64,000 nt of DNA from Astatotilapia calliptera (taxonomy: Eukaryota > Chordata > Actinopteri > Cichliformes > Cichlidae): contig NC_039323.1 of the NCBI RefSeq assembly GCF_900246225.1, forward strand, positions 23,384,112 to 23,448,111, in the 5' to 3' direction. Shown one piece after another: positions 31,592 through 45,006 of the stretch (its first letter is position 1; the number at the start of each line of letters is the position of its first letter). Made by a program: the position numbers and the translations under genes. The notes beneath the pieces are model-generated. The model saw nothing but the letters and a program-made list of their open reading frames with translations, had not been told where the DNA came from and did not search any database.

Positions 31592-34500
31592 CTGAGGAGA
31601 CAGGAGGAGGAGGAGGAGACAGAGGGGAGAGAGGGCGTTCACAGGCAGAATGAGAGCAAAAGGAAAAAAAAAAAAAGCAGAAATGATGACTTGTGCACAT
31701 GATGAGAAGAAAAGATGAAAATGATCATTCAACCATGAGTGCAAAGGACTAAGAGTTCTGTTAGAGGACACACGTCTCTTCATATGAAGTCAAAGGGAAA
31801 CTCTTGTTGATGGATTGAAATTCTGGGATAAACTCAATTTTGTGAACTTGTAAAACTAACACTATTTTCAAAAGGAAATGGATTTAAATATTAAACAAAG
31901 TTAAAATATTATAAAAATCTATTCTATTATTTCTCCTGGTTACCATGAAAATTAAAGGTAACTTTAGTTGTTGTGATGCTGTGACTCCTCAGCCTTATTT
32001 TTTTTTTTTTAAACCAGAGCTGTCCACATAAGGTGTGAATGTGACTGAGAAGTGCTCACTGTGTGGTCGATTTCACTTCAAATGGAACCAAAATTAAAAA
32101 AAATAAATTTAAATCACATTATATTCAGTAAGACTCAAAACTAGAGACCAGTGAACACATTTCTGATAGTTTTGTGATTATGAAGCAGGAGATTGAATGA
32201 GAAGCAGGGTCAATTTTGTCACAGATGTCTGTAGAATGACTGATTTTTATAGGCACAGGAGTAGAAAGAATGCAGGATGGAGACAATGGATGAAAACATG
32301 TTTTACAGGTTTTATATCTAATCTTTATATCAATCTAATCTACCATGCAGACAGGCAGTCAGATCACTAAATGTAATGTTAGTACAAATGACAGAAAATA
32401 AGACTGAAACTTTAATTTAAAAACGTTCAACAAAAAAAACAAAACAAAAAAAAAAAAAAGCATCTGTCTCAACCCGAGAACACTAACGTCAGGTAATTTT
32501 CACCAACGTGATATTAGCTACGTGATTTTCATTGCGGTGCATTAGAGCCTGGAGGGTCCCGCCATGATTCCTTTATTTTGTTTTGAGACGTTGCATAGAG
32601 GTTACGTAGAGAAAGGAGAGTACTGTTGATGTTAAGTATGTTTTAACAGTATATCAAGTAAAATAGGCCCAATGTTAGTGACAAAAAAAAGCACATTAGG
32701 GTTCAAGGGTTAAAAAAAAAAATGTATTTTTTATTATATAAATAAATAAATAAATAAAAAAAGCCTATGGATTATTTCACAATAGCAATTCCTGCTTATG
32801 ACCAGCAGAGGTCAGTAAGTTTACACTCTTTCAAATTTACTCTAGAAAGGCTCAGGTGAAGCAGTCATATTTTAAAGCAGGCACGGTGGAACTCCAGGCC
32901 TCAAGGGCCGGTGTCCTGCAGGTTTTAGATATCACCCTAGGTCAACCCATCTGAATCAAATGATTAGTTTGTTACCAGCCCTCTGGAGAACTTCAAGACA
33001 TGTTGAGGAGGTCATTTAGCCATTTGAATCAGCTGTTTTGGATGAAGGACACATCTAAAACCTGCAGGACACCGGCCCTTCAGGCCTGGAGTTCCCCCAC
33101 GCCTTAAAGATCTCTGGTTTGAGACCAGGAGGAGAGACACTCATCCTCAGGGGGGGTCACAAGCCAGTCACCACTAAGGCAGCAGCCCAAAACATGTTTC
33201 TTAACCTGATAAACAGCATGACTGCTGCTGAATTAAAAAAAAACAAAATCCATTCATAGACACAACAAATGCACATTATGACACATGGACTGACAAACAC
33301 ATGAATAAATAGATAAACGACCTCCAAATTGTCTGCTACCAGCTGGATAATCACATTTGTCTCTTTATTCAGAGCACAGCTGAAGCATGTTCAAGGATAG
33401 CCAGGTAGAACCTGACACGTTAAAGCAGGTTAGAATAAGATGAGAGTGCAAAACTTTAAAGACTATAAAATATCACACGGTTTACATTCTGCAGGTGGAT
33501 GCAGGAAGCATTTATTTGAGCAGGAAAAGGGGAGGTTTTCTGGGGTTCGCGATACTCAGCGAGATAAAAAGCCTTTGGACGTGAACAAGAACAGAAAATC
33601 TGGTACCATGATTTCCTGCTGTTTGCTAACTTAAACAACAAGAGAGCCACAAAACCAGTGCAAGTCCGTCAAAACGAGGTTTGAAAACACCTGCAAACAG
33701 AGAAGCAATCAAATCCACAGCTAACAGTCACAACACAACAAAATACATATAAATATGCATATTACAGGGAACTCAACAACAGTCATGTTCAGCTGTGACC
33801 AAGAGTAATGACAGCGTGACAGTTATGGCACAAGCATTATAATAATCAATATATACACACTCTACTTTGGAATAACCGCAGACTATATATATATGTATAC
33901 ATATAGCAGACAACAATATGATAAATAAAGCATTTTGGCAATACAGGCATTTAAATATAGTTTATCTACAGCAGTACAAATATATTTTCTGATATATCTG
34001 ATTTCCTAAAAATAAATAAATAAATAAAGCAAAGGAAAAGGCAAACTGATGTTTTCTCTTCAGGTGGATAATATAACATTAGATTAATTTTGTAGGAAGC
34101 ACTTTAGGGTAGTTACACCTGCAGGTATAGTGGGACTCAATGTTCAAAGTATCTGAAACCACTATCCCTCACTGGCATTTAGTCTTGATCAAACTTCCAC
34201 AACTTTTTACCATTTCCCAATAATACTTACATTCCTACTGCTCAGCGATGATAAGTTTTGATATTATTTTATTTTTGAATAAATGCTAAGCTCACAGAGG
34301 TAGTTCAACAGATGATAAGAAAGCAATAACCTTAAAACTAATGCTAAAAACCTCAAAAGCGGCGTATAATCACTTAAATTGAGACAATTTGTAGTTGCAT
34401 TGTTGCTGGATTTGAGCTAAAAAAAAAAAGAAAAAAAAAGTTGACCCCACACTCACATTAGCATGCTAAGCTTCCGCCAGCAGATAGTTAGCTTTAGTTA

Positions 34501-37500
34501 GCTATATTGTTGATAAAAAACAAAACAAAACATATTTTATATTAATTAAAGATTTTTAAAAAAAAGAGCTTTAAGGGTGCTGGTGGATTTTCAAAATACC
34601 TTTTGTAGCTTTTCACAAAGCCTTTTACCCAGCTTTATTTTTAGTCTTACTTTAAAACATTAAGCTAGCTTACAGCTAATAGACAAAATGGGTAAAAAGG
34701 AATAAAATGCTAGCCTGGCTGAGTTCAAAAGAAACAAAATCCACCAACCAGCAGCTTTAAAGACTAAAGGCCCTTTCCTTTATGAGCAAAAAAGTTAGGA
34801 CACAACATAAAATGTAAATAAAAACATATGATGACTTACAAATCTCATAAACTCCCATTTTCTTTACATAGGAAAAATATGTTTAAACTGAGAAAATGTA
34901 CCATTATAGACGGGCAGAGTTTCTCAGAAGTAAATGGACTCTCCCAAAAGTCTAAAAGTTAGTTTCCTCAGTTTACAGATATTTATAGACTGCTAAAGCA
35001 GAGGGGATGCTGCACAGCAGTAAACACTGCCCTGTGTCATGTTGCTACCATCAAATTCAATTTAAGCTAATATTTTTATTTCTCAGTTTAAACTTTGTAT
35101 GTTTTCTCTGTTGTACTGTGAATAAAATATCAATGTGAGATTTACAAATCATTGTATTCTGTCTATATTCACATTTTACACAGTATCCTAACTGTAATTA
35201 CATTAACAATGTAAGATTGTTAAATATTTAAAGAATAAAAACAACTTTTAGTTTTATAAGATTAGCTAAATTAAGCTAACTAGCCGCTTTATTAAAAATG
35301 GTACCAATCGTCTCACTAACCTTCCAGGAAGTAAATCCCCAAATTTAATATTATTCTTTTAATATAAAGCACAAGACTGATATTTTACTGAAATTACTAC
35401 ACGTATACTGCATTTCCTGTGACACAAAACATTTCTCAATACAGGAAGGATCATTTTACTGTAGTATGTGACTGCTTAGAGGTCATCAGCATGGGTAAGC
35501 TCCCCAAAGGAAGCTATTTTAGTCTGATCCATTTCCATACTGGGTCGATCTTAATGAGGCAGAGCCTCTGAACTCTAGGGAGGCGACCGATGCTGATGGT
35601 TAGCTTTACAAGCAAAGATATTGATTTTTACATTACAGATTTCCAATATGTAAAACAATCTAAGTGCTTCTGGTTTCTAACACAGTTTCCACATACATTG
35701 TTAAAGAGGACCTACTATGCTTGTTTCCAGCTCTATGATTTTATTGGCGCACTGTATTAGAGTAGCTATGGATGGCTCACAGTTCAGATATACTTAATAT
35801 TTCACAGAGGTCCCTCAGTTTATCTTCTGTCCCTAACTTTCTCTTTAAGGCTACAGTCACACAGGCCTAGAGACTGGTCAGCAACCCCTGACAGGTTTCA
35901 AAGGAAAATCATCTATTTCTTGACATATTTGATGAGGTTGCTGGCTATCATTGCATGAAGTCAGCTGCAACAAAATCCTCTCTGCGATTGCTTTGGTCTG
36001 TCCTCGTTCCGCGCTCAGTTATCCAGGTAAGAAAAGTCCAGACAGCTGACTCTGTTCATCTGGATGTAGCTTCCCAGTCTTCAACTAGCCACTGCAAGTT
36101 CAATGCCAACAGTTGTCATAATTTTGGTTGTGCTACAGTCTGTAACCTTATCCCTAGTGCAACTGTAGTTTTAAAACTGAAACCAACAACTTTTACTTTG
36201 AAGGCAAATTTTCTGAGTTTCTGGTTTGAATGAAACATGAAAAGTTACAATCTGCTCAGAACCAAAGCAATGACAAGGAGGTTTTCGGTAGGGCACCATA
36301 TACTTTACAACCTAGCAACAACAAGCAACCCCCAGCAATCAATCACCAACTGGTTAGAGAATACACCCTTTCCCCTTCCAATTAGGGGGTAACTAGCCAT
36401 CAGTATGACTGCATGAACAGGGTTAACAATCAATTTCCACTTGCGACTGCCGACAAGCACTCGCAGTTAGTTAGGGAACCCTAATTTTTCCCTAGTGAAC
36501 TGTGGTTACCAGGCATTGGCAACTGTTCTCTAAGCCTGCGTGATTGAGACCTAAGAGCACCCTCACCTGAAAGTCTACTTTCTTTGAATAGGCCAGTATC
36601 GGGAAGCCTGCTGAGGGGTAGCACTGAATGCTTTGCGAGCTGTACTGTTAGTGCCTACTAGACTATTTTCACCGAAGTTTTTCTCCTGTGTGAAAGTTTT
36701 TTAATAAGAATTCCATTTAATATGAATTTCCTGTCACAAAAGCCCTTTTTCCATTAGTACCTATTCGGTTCGTCTCAGCTCAAAACAGCACGACTTGCCT
36801 CAAATCGTTTTCCCCCCATTACAATCGAGTACCACCTACTTTACTTTATTTATATAGCACTCTTCACAGGATAAGAACCACAAAGGTGGACGTCGAGGCA
36901 ACGATATACCTCCTGCTTGGTCTGTGGCTTTTTTCCAGACTCTGGGACCACAGCGTTGCTTTTTGAACCCATTTTCCTTGTTGCCGGGTTTTAAAAGTGG
37001 CAGTTTTGATTTTCCTGAGGGAGACGCTCTAATGACTCATGGAGTGACGTCACTGACGAGCCAATAGGTGGCATGCAGTCTGTTGATGTCACATTTTTAG
37101 ATCGCCCTGGATCGCTTGGAACCCTGAGCGAGTAGGTGCTAAAAAACCCCCCCAAAAAAAACCCAGTACCTGGTACCAGGTACTATCACCTAATGGAAAA
37201 CCCAGTAAATAGTAGCGAGACGACACGAGTAGGCACTAATGGAAAAGGGGCTATATATATTTAAAACTATCCATCCATCCATCCATCCATCCATCCGCTT
37301 CCGCTTATCCTTTTCAGGGTCGCGGGGGGCGCTGGAGCCTATCCCAGCTGTCATAGGGCGAAAGGCGGGGTACACCCTGGACAGGTCGCCAGTCTGTCGC
37401 AGGGCCAACACACAGGGACAGACAACCATTCACACTCACATTCACTTGCACATTCACACCTAGTGGCAATTTGGATTATCCAATTAACCTATCCCCACAA

Positions 37501-40500
37501 GCTGCATGTCTTTGGACGGTGGGAGGAAGCCGGAGTACCCGGAGGGAACCCACGCAAACACGGGGAGAACATGCAAACTCCACACAGAAAGACCCCGGCC
37601 TGATGTTGGAATTGAACTCAGGACCTTCTTGCTGTGCGGCAACAGTGCTAACCACCGTGCCACCGTGCTGCCGTGCACTAAATAAGAAAAAAAAAGCAAA
37701 GTAGGTCCCGTTTACTTCATTCTCAATATAACCAAAATATCATGGAAGCCATGGAGTTAGTAACTGGGAAATAAGGCTCTTCATAATAATACAATGATAT
37801 AATTAACAGTGGGCATATCAAACATCAAAACAACATTCTTATAGGAAGCTCTATTAAAAGTGCATAAAGTTAGATAAAATCAAGAAGATGATTAACTGAT
37901 GATCCAGTGGCTTAATTAGTTGGCATGTATTTTTATTATTTTAGCCATTTATTAAACATGAATGCCAAATATTTGCGTTTTTAATGGTAAATTTGCTATT
38001 TTTAAAATATGTTAGTAAGCAAATTATCTTTGGGTTCTGGACTGTTGGCAAGGTAAGACTAGAAACAACAGTTAATCAGCTAACAGAAATCATCACACTG
38101 GGATCTTTACTTGACACAAGAATGCCTGAAACAAGAGGGACACACACTGCATTGTGTATTGGTCCCTTGTTTCTAGGATGCATAAGCCAAAATGAATGCA
38201 GACATCCCATCTTTAATAGCCTAAACTCTTTGCATCTTAACACCTCACATTACTCATCAAACACTCTACTGTCTCTATAAAGCTCATGTAAACATATCGG
38301 CTGGTACAGATAAATGCTCTAAAGGGTTCACAAGCTGCAGCAATGCAAACACATTTCCCCTGAATATCCTACAATCATACATTCCAGTTACAAGCTGCAT
38401 CCTGAAGTACGCAGAGATCAGTTCTGTCAGTCGGTGAGACAGAGCTGATCTCGACTGCATTGTCCTGAAAGCTGCAGAGCAGATGTGGGTCGAATCGCTG
38501 ACTTACTGCATCTATTTTGGCACACTGGGACCAATTAAAGTGTTTGAAGAGTGCCATCGCTGGCCAGTCTCAGCCTCTGGGCAGGTGAACACCAGGATGT
38601 GACGATGTCTTATAAATGAACTGAACCCATAAATAACACTCAGCCAGACTGGAAAAACCTGAGTCCATGAAGAGATAAAAGAATGACAAAACAGCCACTC
38701 ATGCCTAAACTTTAAACTTGAGAGGGTCACTTTAATGATAATGAGCAAATCCAGGCTACAGGACTTTTTTTGTTTTGGCAGTAAAGACAGTAAAAGATAA
38801 TTAAAAGTATTCTGGTTAATTATGGGTCATATTATTGCTGTGTAGTCTGACTTGAATTTTAACTGATCAAAGGGGTACAATTCAAAAGGTTGCTTTTAGT
38901 TAAATATGTGATTCTTTTAATAAATATTACTAGCATTAGGAGATAATACTGTGATGGCGATGACGGCGACATCCTGCCAGACGTACGAGCCAGGATTAAT
39001 GAGGCCTGGATGAAGTGGCGTCAAGTCACTGGTGTCCTGTGCGACCGATGAATGCCCGACCACCTCAAGTCAAAGATCTACAAGAGTGTAGTGCGCCCTG
39101 TGGCCCTTTATGGATCAGAGTGTTGGCCAGCCACCGCAAAGCACGAACAGGCCCTTAACACAATGGAAATGCGGATGCTGCGATGGTGCCTGGGCCTGAC
39201 ACAATAGGACCACGTCACGAACATCGACATCCGGAAGCGGCTGGGTATTGCACCAATCACAGAGAAGATGCAAGGAGTGCAATTGCGATGGTATGGGCAT
39301 GTGGTCAGAAGTGATTAAAACTCTGTGGCAAGAACAGCACTGCGACGGCGACCAAGGGGCAGACCAAAAAGGCGATGGATGGACCAAATTAAAGGCAACG
39401 TGAAGAATATCAGCGCCAACCTGAACGACGCCCTTGGCCGTGCCAAATGGAGGCGGCTTTGCAGAAAAGCAGACCCCGCAGAGTGGGAATAACGCTAGGA
39501 GGAAGAAAAAGAAGAGGAGCTAATACTGTGACTACCTGATAAATCAAAGTTTTTGCTCCATTTTTGGTCTCCACCAGCTCATGGGGGAAACAGCTGACAC
39601 TAAAGAGCAGCAGGAGAAAAGTAAAACAGTAAAGCTGTGCAATGCAAATACAAAACACTGGACTCAAAGACAGTAAATTGTGCCACTAAAGTATAGGCCT
39701 GAACATACCTACATACCTACCTATGAAAGGCAGAAGAGGAAGTAGTTCCTTCCAATGTAGACAATCCGAATGATATAGTTTATTTCCACTGTGTTCCTGT
39801 TAATGATAAACTACAAATTTACCCTAAATTACTAAAATATCGATATTTTAATACGAGAATCGATTCTAGAACATAAATGACTGGTATCGGAGGAATCGAT
39901 ATTTCAGTATCGCCATCACTACTAAATGAGCATTTCGACATTGAATTTACTAAGCAGGGCAGCTTTAATTTTAATAAGGAATTAATTAAAGAGAAACTCA
40001 AAGTTTTTTTTAGTTTACATTAGTTGTAGTTATTTTTATTTTGCTAACTTTTACAGCAGACATTTATCATATTTAGACTTAAATTAAGACCAAATTAACT
40101 GCAAAGACATTTCCAGTGTATTGTTATTTATTTTAAGGCAGCTATGTGGTTGCATCATTTCAAGTAGTTTTCTTTTTCAAAAGTCTAGTTGTTCATTTTA
40201 TTCCAGTTAACTAAATGTTTTTTTCCACATCTATTTTTTAACACTGGTTTGAACGTAAAAAATAACAGCTTTCACATTGATGTTACTTATTTTGGCACAC
40301 TCTACACTCAATATAAGACTGTTAGATTGTTCCGTCTACTAGCGACAATATTTCAGCTTTTATGATTTTATTTTTATTTTTGTGGGTGTGCTAGGAGTTC
40401 GAAATACTGCTTGTACTTGTGCCAATACGCATTTAGTCGACACAGTTCAGAGCAGTATTCCTGCTCAGTGAACTCCTCTTTTAAAACGGGTCACACATGT

Positions 40501-43500
40501 CACAGGGCTTTTTGTTTAAGGCTAAATGAATGTGAACAAGCATAGTTTTCATATCAGCAGCACAAGTGTTTAATGTCCATCAAGTAAACGGTCAGTTAAT
40601 GGGTTCAGTTCATTTTTTCTGATTAAACAGGGCTATCAGGTGATTCCTAACACTACCTCACATAAACATTTCAATAGGCTGGATCTAAACAAAGACAGAG
40701 ACAGACCCGGATCTGCTGGAAAGTGCAAAAGCTCAGGCAGAAGCAGGAAAATGCTTCCACCGTCTATAAAGAAGCAGGAAGACCAAAAGAAACAAAAACT
40801 AGCAAATGCTGCCTTAAAAATATATATCTAAGCAAGCGCGTACTTGCTTCATTTTGGCACGAGATAAAAGCTTTAGGTTCCTCCACATTAGCGTGTGGGG
40901 CAAGTGCAAAAGCACATGGAAGACAATGATAAACCAAATGTTCCAGAAAATGTTTTGATGATATAAGCTGTTTGCGCTGAGCTTAAATCATGAATAAAAT
41001 AATCATCTGATTGCTACTGTGGGTCTTTCCTGAAAGCAAAGTTTAGATATCATCTGCTTATCCTTATACACATTATATACTCTTTACAATAAACTGTTAC
41101 CTTCCACCAGTGAAGGGTAAGGCAGAGTACTAACTGACCATCACAAAGGAGCAAAATATGTCCATCAGAGGGCGCTATACACTAAGAAAGAAGTAATACA
41201 CTCTCGTTAGGCAGTACTGGAAGTGGATAATCCTGTGAGTTACTAAAGGTAATATCTTAATGTCTTTTAATGGCTTTGTGTTATATGTTCGCATGGAGCC
41301 AGCCAAATCTTTTTTGAAAGTCCTCTTTTTGGCAAATACCGTCCATGCGGACAAAACTGAGCTTTTTCAGATACACTGAATCTGAAAATTGCAGCGTTAG
41401 TTTCTGTAAAGTCTTAGAAAAATGCATGTTTGGTTAAACCTCAGTAAAGAAAACAGAATTGGAGATTTAGGACATCGTAATGGTTAAAATTTAGTATTTC
41501 ACATAAAAGCCCAAAAAAAGGATTAATCACGTGGCAGCGTTTTGGACTGTAGTGACAAGTGAATCGTGAGTTTAAAACAGCAGTGTCTGCTATCTTAATC
41601 CTGGACAAAAAAAAAAAAAAAAAAAAAAAGAGAGAAGAGAAGGAAATAATCTGGGTAATTTCAGCGTGTACACGTGGACGAATATCATCCTAAAAAAAAC
41701 ACATGAATGGATTCATGTAGAATTCATATTCAGCAGGCTTAGTGTGAACATGGCATGTGGCCTCACGCTCAAATGTAGGCAACACAATTAATATATCAGG
41801 AGTGTCAAACAAGTGGGATAGAACTAGGCCAGTAAGACCTCAGGCACACAGAACTAGAAACCAGTTGGTGAATCCCTGGCAACCACAGGTTGCTAGGGAA
41901 AAATGTGCATTACTGAATAGGTTGCCAAGTGGTTGCAAAGACGTACACGGTGCTGCGCTACAAACGTCACTGTTGTAGCTGCTACTGGATAGCCAGGAGT
42001 CACTCATATTTTGCAAGTGAGACAACTTGTCTGCAACTGCTTACTAAGCAGCAGTGAAACTGAAAGGTGTAAAACTTGTAATAGAGACAAAAAAAATGTC
42101 ATCTGAACATTTCAAAAGGCCCACCAAAGTGGGTGCTGCACATTTTTCCATAACTATTGGTGGTTGACAGGCAGGGGTCGCTAGACCTGCAAGACTGAGG
42201 ACGTCTTCTCGTTGTACTCTGTCCTTAACCTCCGGACACCCGAGCTCTCGTTAGGGATGCATTTTTAATTTTTCTTAGCGATTTACGATTAGCTGGACCT
42301 AATCTTAACTCCACTATTTCTTTGACAGCCCACCAGAATAAAGTAATCATTGTGTTTTTTTGAAAAGATAAACACTTTATTAAGAAGAATGAAGAGTAAA
42401 TATGTTACCATATATCCCTGTATGATGATGCAGGGTCTCAGGAGTTCAAGATATCACAGAGAGTTTATCAGATTTATAAATCAGATCAATTCATTACATT
42501 AAGAACAATTTGGAGGTTTAGGGGAGTGGGAAGAGGTTAGCCTTCTGGTCCTGTTAGGATCATACAGGATTGGGTTAGTGGCCCACGAATAAGATGAGTT
42601 TGACACCCCTGAGCTATGACAGGTTTTTAATAGAAAAAAGAAAAAGATGTTTAAAGAATAGAAAAGAAAGAAAAAGCCCAAAGCGTGGCTGCTGATAAGT
42701 GGGACGTAAGTCGCGTACAGCCCTTAGTGAGGGTGGGACAGTGTGTGTGAGCTGATTACACCCCTCTCACAGGTCAGTGGCACAGTTTCAGAAACACCCC
42801 GGGGAGTCAGCGTGGAGAGTCCCCGCCCACCCTCGCAGTACGTTTGACATTTGGTCACTTCCAGCGTAGAGCTGCTCGCTCAGCTGCAGCGCAGTTTGGC
42901 CAGGAAGTAGGCCATGCTGAGGAAGATCCACACCACCAGGAGGTTGGGGCTGAGGGCCAGCAGGGGCAGGGAGTACATGAGGCTGGGGTCCAGCCGGAAG
43001 TCACGCACTGGCAGCAAGCCGCTCAGGTTCTTCTGGATCACCCCCTCCCTCGTGCCAATGCTGCCGAGCCACGGGGACGGGAAGAGGAAGAAGAGGAGAA
43101 GGAGGAGGAGGTGGTTGTGTGAAGCAGCAAACAAGGCAGGGGGAAGGAGGGAGGAAAAGAGGGGGAAATAAAGATAAGAAGAGGGACGGAGGAGGAAGGA
43201 GAAGAAATAAGGAGGAAATTGCAAGAAGGGAGGAGGAAAGGTGAAGGAGGAGGCCAAAATAAACAGATGGAGTGTGAGTGCACACAAGTGCGACGGCAAA
43301 TTAACACGTGACCAAAAAAAAAAAAAAAATCAGAGTGACAGTGAAGAAGCCACATCCACAATGACCGGAGGCATTTTAGACCAAAATAAAAGCAATAATA
43401 TCAAGGCGACGACAAATGGGCGGACGGAGTAGAAATCAACAACACAACAACCCCGCAAAAATGAGCCAATCACAGGAGCAAAACAGCAATCATGTAACGG

Positions 43501-44915
43501 GAAACAAGAGGAGGAGGAAACAGGAGGAGGAGAGAGAAAAGAGAGAAATTAAGAAAGGGAAAGAAGGTAAGAAAACACACCAATGGCTCTCCATGTTTAT
43601 ATACTCTAAGACATGGGTGGAGGAAGGAGGGACAGATGGAGGGAAAAGACTGGAAAAAACACCCTTTTATTGAAGGAGTAAAGCTTAAAGGAAGAACTTC
43701 AGACTATAAATGATAAAGATGGCGTCCTATTAGAGGTAACATGCAATAAGGGTGTCTTATCCATTTACTTCATCCACTTTAAACCACTTAGTGCAGATAG
43801 CTGGGGATAAAAGAGGGAGTGAAGGGGGCCGATATCTCCAAGCATTGTTTAGCATGCTTCTGAGCTCCAACATAATAAAACAAATTCTAAAAATGATCGG
43901 ATTTCATGCACGTCGGCTGGTGAGGAGGAGGAGAGGAAAAAGGGGAGAGGAAGAAAGGTGAAGAGACATCATATCATGCGAGTATCTGCAGGACTTTATT
44001 GTAGACAGGCGTGTTTCCATCTTTAACAGAAATATTCACAACAGGAAGTCACACAACCGTCGACAGAGAAAGTAACAAACACTTTCAGAGGCTTTTAAAG
44101 GAGAAACACTGACTGTCCTCCAGCAGGAAATCACATAAATATCAATAATGCTCCGTTCAGGAATACAAATTCCCAGCATCCCTCGTGTTTCCTGGGTTTT
44201 TTTGTAAATGAAAACATTTCTTTTAAAGGGGGCTGAGTGAGAGTGGTTAGAATTTTTAAGAAAAAAAACTTTAAGGTTAAAGATAAATGCGCCAAATAAA
44301 TGGCAAAGAAATGTGGCTATTTCACAAGAAAATCACATGAACTAGTAAATTTACCAGAAAAAGTGGCAAATTAAAGAGTTAAATGTACATTTACAAGAAA
44401 AAGGGTCGCAAACAACATGCTTATTTCACAAGAAATTTAAATTACATTAACGGATACATTTAAGTGATAAATGTTGTAAATTTACCAAGATAAGTGGGAA
44501 ATTTGAGAGAAAAGTGACAGATTTCCAAGAAAAGTTACAAACATATACAAGATAAATGTGGAAAATGAATAAAATGGCAAATTTCAGAGGAAAAAGTAGC
44601 AAATTTACCACAAAAAATGAATAATGTATGAGAAAACCTCTGTATCTGCGCCTCTGTTTTTCAACTCTAAAAGTTTGAGTTTTCACTCCTCTCACTCAGA
44701 CCCTTTTTTGATTTATCTACTTCCTTTAATTTATTTAGTTTTTTTTTTACCTTCAGTGACCCTAATTTGCTGTCATGAACAGAGAATGATTGTTTCCATA
44801 GTAACACTATCCATAGTAATACTTGAAATGTGCAATTCACTTGTATTTTTATTTTTTATTCCTATTTATTCTATTTATCCCCTTTGTATACTTTATTTAT
44901 ATTTGTCTCTGTATT

Positions 44916-45006
<91 letters not shown>

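Noticed and set aside
37600..37680. Possible tRNA gene on - strand
   Set aside because: Only A-box-like and decayed B-box-like phrases are present. No cloverleaf could be formed, and the context is a dispersed SINE-type repeat.
43001..43361. Phe/Leu/Pro/Ser-rich frames on - and Glu/Lys-rich frames on + near 43.1 kb
   Set aside because: They arise from the GA-rich tract beside the beta exon. Only the stretch 42880-43060 on - splices in phase and matches the INPP4 family.
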